The notes under the pieces: generated by a model | Databases searched by the model: none | Told to the model about the DNA's origin: nothing | Seen by the model: the letters and a program-made list of their open reading frames with translations, nothing else | From: JAVBLQ01 sp031553435 | GTDB taxonomy: Bacteria > Bacteroidota > Bacteroidia > Bacteroidales > Azobacteroidaceae | NCBI GenBank assembly: GCA_031553435.1 | Contig: JAVBLQ010000130.1 | Span: 1 to 17,620, forward strand | Length of the DNA stretch: 17,620 nt | Direction of reading: 5' to 3' | Part shown: positions 7,036-14,365 of the stretch, piece after piece | Numbering within the stretch: position 1 is the stretch's first letter | Layout of the letters: each line of letters begins with the position of its first letter | Made by a program: the position numbers and the translations under genes

Positions 7036-7982
7036 AAGCCATTTTTGATGAATTTATAAGAATGCTTAAACAAAAAACTCCGGAAGGGATGAATCCTGTT
7101 GATTTGCTCATAGAAATCATTCCCATGAGTAAAGAAGCTGCTTATCGTCGCTTACGCGGACAAATCAATTTTACACTGACCGAAATCCTGAAAATTGCAC
7201 AGCAATTGGATATTTCATTAGACAATCTGATCAAAACAGGAGACAATCAATACTACAGGATAAAAGTAGCAAACATAAAAGAAGAATCTTTTATGGAAAA
7301 TCATATCGAGTGCCTGGAAAAGCTACTTAATTTCATCATAGAATTAAAAAACAGTCCGGTGTATCACATCACTTCCGTAAATAATAATATTCCCATGCTG
7401 TATCTTTTTAACTATCGGATGATTTCAAAATTCCGTTTGTACAAATGGAAATATCAACGAAACACACTTTCCAAACCAATCAGGATGTCTGAATTTCATA
7501 TTCCTGCAAAAGTGATCTCTTTGGAAAAAACGTTGTTGAAGGAATTGCGCGAAACACAAATTCATTTTATTTACGGTCAGGAGTTGCTGAAATCATTGAC
7601 AAAGGATATCAATTATTTCAGACACCTGGATTTAATATCCGAAGAAGAGGTTGACCAATTGAAACAGGAAGCTTTTTCTCTTTTGGAAAATATAGAACAT
7701 GATGCCATTTTAGGGAAAAACCGGAAAGTACCCTGCAATATTCATGTAACCAATGTCAACTTTGACAATGATTTTGTTTTATGGTATAATGACAAATTTT
7801 CAAAAATAACATTCCGGCTTTTTGGAGTTAATTATTATTCCATTGATAATCCCGAAGCCATCAATGAAATGAATAACTGGATCAATATGCTACTAAAAAG
7901 TTCGACACAAATCTCATTCAGCGGAGAGAAAAAACGCATGGAATTTTTTCAATATCAAAGACTGATTTTGGAACTTTTATAA
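7032..7982 (+). CDS. HTH (XRE/Cro-like) transcriptional regulator, second of a tandem pair
   Basis: A 316-residue paralogue of the preceding gene. The helix-turn-helix aligns without gaps: PMSKEAAYRRLRG at 31-43 here against PMKKESAYRRLRG there, followed by TEILKIAQQLDISLDNLI. Shared C-terminal landmarks are FGVNYYS, a conserved Trp (NNWINMLL) and STQISFSGE..RMEFF. Overall similarity outside these blocks is low, so the duplication is old or the pair has diverged to recognise different signals or sites. It starts within the ATGA overlap at 7032-7035. A 407-base stretch with a decayed reading frame separates it from the DUF5686-like gene. Confidence 0.8.
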   Translation: MKAIFDEFIRMLKQKTPEGMNPVDLLIEIIPMSKEAAYRRLRGQINFTLTEILKIAQQLDISLDNLIKTGDNQYYRIKVANIKEESFMENHIECLEKLLNFIIELKNSPVYHITSVNNNIPMLYLFNYRMISKFRLYKWKYQRNTLSKPIRMSEFHIPAKVISLEKTLLKELRETQIHFIYGQELLKSLTKDINYFRHLDLISEEEVDQLKQEAFSLLENIEHDAILGKNRKVPCNIHVTNVNFDNDFVLWYNDKFSKITFRLFGVNYYSIDNPEAINEMNNWINMLLKSSTQISFSGEKKRMEFFQYQRLILELL

Positions 7983-8029
7983 AACAAATTGACTTTTTAA
8001 ATATAGCGAAAGGAGATTAATTATTTTAA

Positions 8030-8393
8030 AAATACAACATTCGCTATCATATTGATCCAAAAAAACAAGAATTATTATCATTTCCGGATTATTCTTATCT
8101 CAATTGATAAAGATACATCGATTATCAACAATCCTCATCTGAAGATTTACTGTATTTTCGACAATACAAAAACAATTTGAATCCAAAAAATTTCACAGAA
8201 GATGCATATAGTAAAAATATACTGGCATTCGCTAATAAAAATCTAACAATTTGTATCACGTCTCCTTTTTGATTGGCAATATCTGCGTACTTGTGGGTTT
8301 AAAAAAGAAAAAGAAAAACAATACCTAAAGAATCATTGTTTAATAAGCATCATCAAAAATTATCTGAACCTGCATAGTGAAATCATCCAATGA
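8030..8393 (+). pseudogene. Decayed reading frame, family not recognised
   Basis: The 407-base gap between the second regulator and the next gene holds coding-like remains on the plus strand. The frame from 8030 reads YNIRYHIDPKKQELLSFPDY, meets tandem stops TGA-TAA at 8105-8110, then continues in the same frame for 53 codons (including SSSEDLLYFRQYKNNLNP) to TGA at 8270-8272. A second frame, shifted by one, is open for 48 codons from 8247 (including DWQYLRTCGFKKEKEKQYLK) and ends at TGA 8391-8393, overlapping the next gene's ATG as ATGA. Two stops and a frameshift would join these into one protein of at least 110 residues. No start codon is evident and I recognise no family, so chance open frames in A+T-rich DNA remain possible. 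Confidence 0.35.
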
Positions 8394-10732
8394 AAATTTT
8401 TAATTATTTTCTAATCATCATTTTTATCTCAAAAATTACATTCTTGCATGCACAGCAAGAAAACGGCATAAAAAATGAAATACAAAAAGCTCATTCAGTC
8501 CGGAACCTTCCGTTTGAGAGGGACGCAAAAGATATTATTACAAAAGTAATTGCCAATAAATCTTCTAATCTGTATACTCAAAAAAATTATTCGCAATATA
8601 AATTTTATCAACGAACCTCCCTGAATATCGTTGCCAACAAAGATACAATCAACAATAAAATCGATATTTCCAGATCAAAAAATAATTTTATTTCAGTTTA
8701 CCTGATAAAACCCTTTGAACCCTGGCTCAAGTATGCACGTCCTACACAAATACCCGACGAATGGGCTCTGACAATACTTATTCTGGAAGATTACAAAACA
8801 ATATTTTCAGACAATTTGCATAACAAAGGCGGAAGCATATTCCATGCATCCAGAAACAACGGTTTTTTCGAATTGATCGGCCAACAGAATATATCGAATT
8901 TATTGGATGAAATTTTCGGAAATATCGATCTGTACCAGGACAAAAGTGATATGATGTTACTCACCTTCAAAAATCCGCTGGCTTCAAATGCTCCGGATAT
9001 TTATACTTACCGGCTTACCGGCCACGTGGAAATTGAAGGAGAAGATTGCTACGAAATCTTATGTTTTTCAGAGAATATGAAAGACAATACATTTTCAGGA
9101 TATCTCTATATTTCTACCGACGGAAAATATTCATTGGCAAAAGCTCAACTTACATTCAATAATCCGGGTAACAATAATTTCTTGAAAAACATACTACTTA
9201 CTCATACTTATGCATTAAAAGATGGCCTTCGCATTCCTCTCAAAAAAGAAAATCAACTTTTAGTCGGCGACGAAGTCAGAGGATGCATTCTTGCCAACCG
9301 CACACACACCTATTCAGATTTCGATTTTTCAGCTCCGGAAACAAAAATACAGTGGGAAAATAAACATGAAAAAGACTATCTGAACAGAGATTCGACATAT
9401 TGGGAATCAAATCGTCCTTACTCTTTAACTTCTTCCGAAGCTCAGGTGGAAAATTTATTGAATACGGCAGTTGAAACTCCCTATTTCAGGTATCTGCAAA
9501 ATACAATTCTAATCCTGATGAACAATCATGTAACTCTGGGAGGAATCAACGGGACGGTTGAGCTGGGACCTCTGAGCCAGTTCGTCAGTTATAACAGCAT
9601 GGAAGGATTACGACTAAGAATCGGAGGAAACAACACAGTAAACCTGAACGACCATATACTGGCCGGCGGTTACGTTGCCTATGGATTCAATGATAAAACA
9701 GTCAAGTACAGGGGTGATTTTATCTACTCCCTCCTACCCCGCACCAAATACATATGGGAATATCCGAAGCGCATGTTTTCATTTACCTGGGTAAATGACC
9801 TGAATATTCCGGGCCAGGATCTGTTAACAAGCACACGGGATAATTTCATTTATTCATTCTCTCACAGCCCCACAAACAACATGTCATTACAACGAATAGG
9901 AATTGTAAATTTTGAAAATGAAAATGTTCGTAACTTTTCATACAAAGCAGGATTCAAATATACTTATGACAGACCGGAAGGAGTTGTACAATATATGCAG
10001 GTAGATGGAACGGACACTACTGTTGTAAACAACATTACGACTACTGAATTAACCATGTCGATTCGTTATGCTCCCGGAGAAAGATTTATACAAGACCGTG
10101 ACAAACGAATTTATATCCGAAAAGGTTATTTTGAATTCAATCTGGAGCACCGTATCGGAATCAAAGGATTGTTTGGATCCGATTACAACTATCAAATCAC
10201 AGATCTCAATATTCATAAAAAGATTGATTACAAAAATAATGCGGGAAATCTGGACATATATCTTTCCGGAGGAAAAGTCTGGAATAGAGTTCCCTTTCCG
10301 TTATTGTTTATTCCGTCAGGAAATCAAAGTTATATCTTTCAATCCCAAAGTTACAATTGCATGAATTTTTATGAATTTACAACAGATAGATTTGTGGCTG
10401 CCAACTTAGGAAGTACTTTCAATTGGTCTCCGTTTAATTGGTTTTGGAAAAACAGCAAAATTAAAACCACTTTGGGAGGAAAAATCATTTATGGGCCACT
10501 TTCAGACAATAATAATCCGGAATTACATCCGGAGCTCTTTGTTTTTAATCAGGGAGTTCGCCCACTCGAAGAGATTCCTTATGCAGAAGTAAGTGTAGGG
10601 TTCGCTAATTTATTTAAAATATTGAGGATCGAATATGTCCAACGATTAACCTATCTGAACAATCCGGTTGAAGATGGAAATCATAAGGTGCTCAACGGAT
10701 CGTTATTTTTTACAGGGAGTTTTTCTTTTTGA
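8390..10732 (+). CDS. DUF5686-like outer-membrane beta-barrel protein
   Basis: A 780-residue exported protein with a signal peptide at 1-21 (cleavage near FLHAQ). The region about 35-260 resembles the soluble part of Bacteroidota DUF5686 proteins: an opening helix (DAKDIITKVIANK), a YSQYKFYQRT strand, and GYLYISTDGKYSLAKAQL near 236-255. The second half, from about residue 360, is rich in alternating aromatic strands and ends GSFSF, the aromatic C-terminus expected of an outer-membrane beta-barrel. Most relatives begin with a carboxypeptidase-regulatory-like domain; here only about 20 residues separate the signal peptide from the DUF5686-like part, so that domain is missing. Function is unknown. 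No TAnnTTTG box was found just upstream, so it is probably transcribed with the regulators; its ATG overlaps the stop of the decayed frame. Confidence 0.75.
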   Translation: MKIFNYFLIIIFISKITFLHAQQENGIKNEIQKAHSVRNLPFERDAKDIITKVIANKSSNLYTQKNYSQYKFYQRTSLNIVANKDTINNKIDISRSKNNFISVYLIKPFEPWLKYARPTQIPDEWALTILILEDYKTIFSDNLHNKGGSIFHASRNNGFFELIGQQNISNLLDEIFGNIDLYQDKSDMMLLTFKNPLASNAPDIYTYRLTGHVEIEGEDCYEILCFSENMKDNTFSGYLYISTDGKYSLAKAQLTFNNPGNNNFLKNILLTHTYALKDGLRIPLKKENQLLVGDEVRGCILANRTHTYSDFDFSAPETKIQWENKHEKDYLNRDSTYWESNRPYSLTSSEAQVENLLNTAVETPYFRYLQNTILILMNNHVTLGGINGTVELGPLSQFVSYNSMEGLRLRIGGNNTVNLNDHILAGGYVAYGFNDKTVKYRGDFIYSLLPRTKYIWEYPKRMFSFTWVNDLNIPGQDLLTSTRDNFIYSFSHSPTNNMSLQRIGIVNFENENVRNFSYKAGFKYTYDRPEGVVQYMQVDGTDTTVVNNITTTELTMSIRYAPGERFIQDRDKRIYIRKGYFEFNLEHRIGIKGLFGSDYNYQITDLNIHKKIDYKNNAGNLDIYLSGGKVWNRVPFPLLFIPSGNQSYIFQSQSYNCMNFYEFTTDRFVAANLGSTFNWSPFNWFWKNSKIKTTLGGKIIYGPLSDNNNPELHPELFVFNQGVRPLEEIPYAEVSVGFANLFKILRIEYVQRLTYLNNPVEDGNHKVLNGSLFFTGSFSF

Positions 10733-10733
10733 A

Positions 10734-10816
10734 AATAGAACACGGATTACAAAAATTAATATTATTTAACACTTATCTGTGATTTTCCTTGTAATCAGCG
10801 TAATCAGTGTTCTATT
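10734..10816. terminator. Long inverted repeat between convergent genes
   Basis: Positions 10734-10750 and 10800-10816 pair over 17 bases with a single mismatch (AATAGAACACGGATTAC against GTAATCAGTGTTCTATT). An alternative stem uses GATTACAA at 10745-10752 and TTGTAATC at 10789-10796. The right arm overlaps the stop codon region of the minus-strand gene, so the structure can end transcription from both sides. The word GTAATCAG occurs twice (10791-10798, 10800-10807), typical of Bacteroidota intergenic 'AATCxGTGT' repeats. Confidence 0.55.
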
Positions 10817-11490
10817 TCTGCAATTTCCACAGAATCTATTTTTTCAACAATAGAATCTTTTTTAACAAGAATGGCTTTAGCCTTTTTTTCTGGCAAGACT
10901 ATCTCCGGATGTTTTTCAAAAAAATCCTGTTGTTTTTTAGTGAACTCCTTAGTGGGTAGATCGTTATAAGTTTTGTAAGCAACAGCATTTTTCTTATTCT
11001 TTTTCAGTTGCCGGTAATGAGGATCAAGAAGAGTGGATAATACATCATTGAAATCATGCCCCTTAGGAACTTTGATTTGCTTAACCTCTCCCATAAAATT
11101 AAGCAATTGTTTACCAATTTTTCGTTTGGGATCATCTAATTCTGGAAAATACAACCAAAATACTTGCGGGGGCAAATTTTCAACGTCTTTTTTTATTTTC
11201 GAAAGAAATTCGTCTTCTTTTTCTTGCTTTGGCTTGATATATTCGGAAAAATCAGCTTGTACAGGCATTTTGAGGGAAGAAGATTGTTGTGTGGAATTAA
11301 TCTTTTTACTTTCTGTATTAATGGAAAAAATACCTTGGTTGATCGCATCCTGAATCTCCGGATTCAAAACAAATGAATCTCTTTTGGAATGCACATTCCG
11401 TGATCCGATAGAATCAGAACGGACTCGCTGAGCATGTACACCTGCACTATTAAGCAAAACCAATACGTATAAAACAAATTTTTTTTGCAT
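10804..11490 (-). CDS. Secreted hypothetical protein, Lys-rich
   Basis: A 228-residue protein with a clear signal peptide (1-20, ending GVHA before Gln21), so it is probably periplasmic or surface-associated. After a variable, Ser-rich segment (about 22-80), a more ordered core (about 90-175) contains PPQVFWLYFPELDDPKRK and a helical, Lys-rich stretch; the tail is charged and low in complexity. I do not recognise the family; it could belong to one of the small Bacteroidota DUF families of exported proteins (DUF4858 came to mind, without firm support). A TAGTTTTG box lies 23 bases before the ATG. It is followed in its own direction by the shared terminator at 10734-10816. Confidence 0.65.
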   Translation of the reverse strand: MQKKFVLYVLVLLNSAGVHAQRVRSDSIGSRNVHSKRDSFVLNPEIQDAINQGIFSINTESKKINSTQQSSSLKMPVQADFSEYIKPKQEKEDEFLSKIKKDVENLPPQVFWLYFPELDDPKRKIGKQLLNFMGEVKQIKVPKGHDFNDVLSTLLDPHYRQLKKNKKNAVAYKTYNDLPTKEFTKKQQDFFEKHPEIVLPEKKAKAILVKKDSIVEKIDSVEIAEIEH

Positions 11491-11513
11491 CCATTCCTTA
11501 TTTTGAATGGGGG

Positions 11514-11521
11514 CAAAACTA
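11514..11521 (-). promoter_or_regulatory. -7 element (TAGTTTTG) of the secreted hypothetical gene
   Basis: Exact TAnnTTTG on the minus strand, 23 bases before the ATG at 11490. Two direct copies of TTTAGATAAAT (minus strand; 11539-11549 and 11558-11568) lie just upstream, the first near the -33 position. Confidence 0.5.
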
Positions 11522-11587
11522 TGAATTAATCACAATGCATTTATCTAAATGGGTATAATTTATCTAAAAAATGGTGAAAGGTGAGAG

Positions 11588-13714
11588 TCACTTAAATTTC
11601 CGGATTATTTCCAGAATCTCAATCCCATTATCTTCAATTCTTTTCTTTCCCAAGCCTTTGATGTTTTTCAATTCGGATAAGGAAGAAGGAAGTTTTTGAG
11701 TCAATTCTACCATTGTTTTTTGTTGAATAATCATATAAACCGGAAGATTTGCCGCCATCGCTTTTTCATCTCTCCAATTTTTCAGCGCCGCATACAATTC
11801 CGGATGAGGAATATGTGATGATGACGATGGTGAAGGTGATGAGAACGAGGATTTTGTCTCTGTTTTCTTTTTTTCTTCTTTCTTAGGTTCTTCAAGCAAA
11901 ACTTTGGCTCTGACGTTCAAATAATTTTTAATAAAAAATCCATTTTGAAGAACATCATTCAGACAGGCCGTTTTGGTAAAAATTTCATTGTTAATCTTTT
12001 TGGAAACATCGTTCCAGGATTTTCGAACAGCTTTGTTGTCTGTTTCAATACGAAAATTACTAAATTCATTATTAACAACAACTTGAAACTTATCAATAAA
12101 ATAAATAGCTGCTTTCTTAATACGTTCTTGTAAAAAGGAGTTTATTTCAATGTTTTGCTCATATTGTCTGAGTTCGTATATTTGATTTTTAAATTTTTCA
12201 GCTACTTGAACAATATCTTTTTTGAAACTTTCAATAATACTGAGAATCAGATCCTTTACCCAATCTTCAGTTGCACCTTGATTATCCTGAATCAGCTTTA
12301 ATAGTTGATAAAATAACCCTTGTATTCTATAAAAATCGAATAAATCCAATAACAGGAGATGTTGATATTCTTGTCTGGATTGATTCAAATTTGTTTCTGT
12401 AGGAATATTCTGTTTTATATCATCTGTAAACAGTTTTACCTTTTCATCACTAATGACGCTACTCAATGAAAGCGGATGTGTAAGAATCATCCCCTCAAGC
12501 GATTTACACCGGCTAAGGGCAACATACACCTGACCATGAGCAAAAGAATAATTAGCATCGATAATCGCCTTTTCAAAAGTGAGCCCCTGGCTTTTGTGAA
12601 TGGTTATCGCCCAGGCAGTCTTCAAAGGATATTGGGTAAAACTTCCCGATACATTTTCTTTTATTTCTTTTGTTTCCTCATCGATTTCATATTTTGTATT
12701 TTCCCAGGTCATCGAAGGAACCCTGATTAAATTTTCCTCATTTTCACACCTGACATGTATGTTTTCGGAATCAATATTTTCAATTTTACCTATTTTCCCA
12801 TTGTAAAATTGTTTATCGGGATCATTTTTAATAAACATGACCTGAGCGCCTTCTTTCAAAATCAAAGAAGCTTCGGTAGGATATATATATTCAGGAAAAT
12901 CACCTTCAATTTTCGCTTCAAAATTATAAGCCTGAGAGTTTAATTTATTCAATTTATTGGTATTGATCTGATTCGCCTGGTTATTGTGTGTAGTCAATAC
13001 AATATATCCTTCATTTTCTTTCTGAAAAATCTGAGGAAAATATCGTTTATTTAATTCTTGCAAAGCCTGATTGCTGATTTTATTTTCACGAATCTGATTG
13101 AGAATGGAAATGAATTTTTCATCACTTTGACGGTAGATTATTTTCAGCTCGATGCTAACATAATCTGTTTTTTTCAAAGCTTTGCTACTGAAAAAATAAG
13201 GTGTTTCGTAATGATTCTGCAAAATATTCCAATCGTCATCACGAGCTACAGGCGAAAGTTGTTGTAAATCGCCGATCATTAAAAGCTGAACACCGCCAAA
13301 AGGTTTGGACCTGTCTTTGAAACGACGCAACACATCATCAATTCCATCCAGTAAATCAGCCCGTACCATACTGATTTCATCAATAACCAATAAGTCTAAG
13401 CTTCGCAATACATTGATTTTCTCCCGGTTAAATCTATTTGCTTGGAAATTATTTTTTTGATATTCAGGCAAATACGGACCAAAAGGTAATTGAAAAAAGG
13501 AATGAATGGTTACACCGCCGGCATTAATAGCTGCAACGCCTGTAGGAGCTGCAATTATCATTCTTTTAGGGGAATTTTCTCTCAATTTTTTCAGGAAAGT
13601 TGTTTTTCCGGTACCGGCCTTTCCTGTAAGAAAAATATTTCTTCCGGTAAATTGAACAAAGTCGGAGACAAGTTTTAATTCCGGATTTTCGGGAATTGTG
13701 TCTATTGTATTCAT
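11588..13714 (-). CDS. PIF1/RecD-like superfamily 1 DNA helicase with HRDC-like tail
   Basis: A 708-residue ATP-dependent DNA helicase. Walker A GKAGTGKT is at 31-38, the DE of Walker B at 112-113 (VIDEISMV), motif III GDLQQLSP at 148-155, the TIHKSQG motif at 371-377 and the VYVALSR motif at 396-402. This set is that of the PIF1/RecD family, which resolves stalled forks, G-quadruplexes or R-loops. The C-terminal third is helical and charged, then a Ser/Lys-rich linker (about 612-642) leads to an HRDC-like domain (about 645-708, with LKNIKGLGKKRIEDNG), a nucleic-acid-binding module. This helicase-plus-HRDC arrangement is common in Bacteroidota. The only clear promoter box upstream is 144 bases away (13858-13865), with a coding-like remnant in between. 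Confidence 0.9.
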   Translation of the reverse strand: MNTIDTIPENPELKLVSDFVQFTGRNIFLTGKAGTGKTTFLKKLRENSPKRMIIAAPTGVAAINAGGVTIHSFFQLPFGPYLPEYQKNNFQANRFNREKINVLRSLDLLVIDEISMVRADLLDGIDDVLRRFKDRSKPFGGVQLLMIGDLQQLSPVARDDDWNILQNHYETPYFFSSKALKKTDYVSIELKIIYRQSDEKFISILNQIRENKISNQALQELNKRYFPQIFQKENEGYIVLTTHNNQANQINTNKLNKLNSQAYNFEAKIEGDFPEYIYPTEASLILKEGAQVMFIKNDPDKQFYNGKIGKIENIDSENIHVRCENEENLIRVPSMTWENTKYEIDEETKEIKENVSGSFTQYPLKTAWAITIHKSQGLTFEKAIIDANYSFAHGQVYVALSRCKSLEGMILTHPLSLSSVISDEKVKLFTDDIKQNIPTETNLNQSRQEYQHLLLLDLFDFYRIQGLFYQLLKLIQDNQGATEDWVKDLILSIIESFKKDIVQVAEKFKNQIYELRQYEQNIEINSFLQERIKKAAIYFIDKFQVVVNNEFSNFRIETDNKAVRKSWNDVSKKINNEIFTKTACLNDVLQNGFFIKNYLNVRAKVLLEEPKKEEKKKTETKSSFSSPSPSSSSHIPHPELYAALKNWRDEKAMAANLPVYMIIQQKTMVELTQKLPSSLSELKNIKGLGKKRIEDNGIEILEIIRKFK

Positions 13715-13728
13715 ACTCTCAATGTTGG

Positions 13729-13824
13729 TTATTTAACATATCCAATCGGATTTCTAGGGTCATTTTCTATCTCTTTTTTAGCAGTCAATTCTATTAAAGC
13801 TTGACAAATGTCATTGAATTGCTT
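13729..13824 (-). pseudogene. Short coding-like remnant upstream of the helicase gene
   Basis: On the minus strand 31 codons without a stop end at TAA 13729-13731 and read like protein (for example CQALIELTAKKEIEND, then PRNPIGYVK). There is no ATG in this frame, and a stop precedes the first Lys codon. A nearby ATG at 13829-13827 in another frame opens MKAIQ and then stops, so a single-base frameshift would join it to the remnant. It lies between the promoter box at 13858-13865 and the helicase start. Family unknown; it may be a broken small gene or chance. Confidence 0.3.
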
Positions 13825-13857
13825 TCATAGTCTTTTGTTTTGATAAATATTTAGCGA

Positions 13858-13865
13858 CAAAGTTA
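13858..13865 (-). promoter_or_regulatory. -7 element (TAACTTTG), probable helicase promoter
   Basis: Exact TAnnTTTG on the minus strand. It is 143 bases before the helicase ATG, so it either gives a long leader or originally served the short remnant at 13729-13824. Confidence 0.4.
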
Positions 13866-13904
13866 AGATTTACTTTTTAACCTTAAACATTCAACCTTAA
13901 ACAA

Positions 13905-13936
13905 TTGAACAAAATACATATAAAATTGTAACTTTG
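13905..13936 (+). promoter_or_regulatory. Promoter of ybeY (TTG at -33, TAACTTTG at -7)
   Basis: TTG at 13905-13907 and TAACTTTG at 13929-13936 are 21 bases apart, close to the Bacteroidota -33/-7 spacing. The -7 box ends only 9 bases before the ATG at 13946, so the transcript would start almost at the start codon. Two direct copies of AACCTTAAAC (13879-13888 and 13893-13902) sit just upstream of the -33 element. Confidence 0.5.
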
Positions 13937-13945
13937 CAGGTTGTT

Positions 13946-14365
13946 ATGGCAATACATTATCAAACAGAGGACATTCGCCTTCCTAAAATCAAACGTAGAG
14001 ACATTTCCAATTGGATAAAAGAAGTGGCTCTCATTCACAATAAAAAAGTCGGAGATATTTCCTATATATTCTGCTCTGATGAAAAAATATTGGAAATCAA
14101 CAACCAGTATCTGCAACATGATTATTACACAGATATTATCACATTCGATTATTCGGATGAAAAAAACATCTCCGGAGATTTATTCATTTCCCTGGAAACA
14201 GTAAAAAGCAATTCGGAAAAATTCAAAACTGATTACAATGAAGAATTACTTCGTGTAATTATTCATGGAATTCTTCATCTTTGTGGCTTCAAAGATAAAT
14301 CTCCGAAAGAAGAAAAGTTGATGAGAGAAAAAGAGAATGAGGCTTTAATATTATTAAATAAATGA
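13946..14365 (+). CDS. ybeY: Endoribonuclease YbeY (16S rRNA maturation)
   Basis: A 139-residue metal-dependent single-strand endoribonuclease that takes part in 16S rRNA 3'-end maturation and ribosome quality control. The signature block is HGILHLCGFKD at 107-117: His107 and His111 are the first two zinc ligands, while the third position of the usual HGxLHxxGxDH pattern is Asp117 instead of His. Bacteroidota homologues commonly show this variation (from memory), so the enzyme need not be inactive. Other family features are CSDEKILEIN and DYYTDIITFDY. I chose the ATG at 13946 because the upstream TTG at 13934 falls inside the promoter box and family members start with a sequence like MAIHYQTEDI. 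The stop overlaps the next start as ATGA. Confidence 0.93.
   Translation: MAIHYQTEDIRLPKIKRRDISNWIKEVALIHNKKVGDISYIFCSDEKILEINNQYLQHDYYTDIITFDYSDEKNISGDLFISLETVKSNSEKFKTDYNEELLRVIIHGILHLCGFKDKSPKEEKLMREKENEALILLNK

Noticed and set aside
8003..8047. ATAGCGAA / TTCGCTAT inverted repeat after the second regulator
   Set aside because: Only 8 bp with a 29-base loop and no T-run; easily chance in A+T-rich DNA.
10068..10364. 98-residue plus-strand open frame
   Set aside because: Lies wholly inside the DUF5686-like gene in another frame, with no features of its own.
13934..13945. TTG start for ybeY
   Set aside because: It overlaps the TAACTTTG box; ATG at 13946 gives the expected N-terminus.
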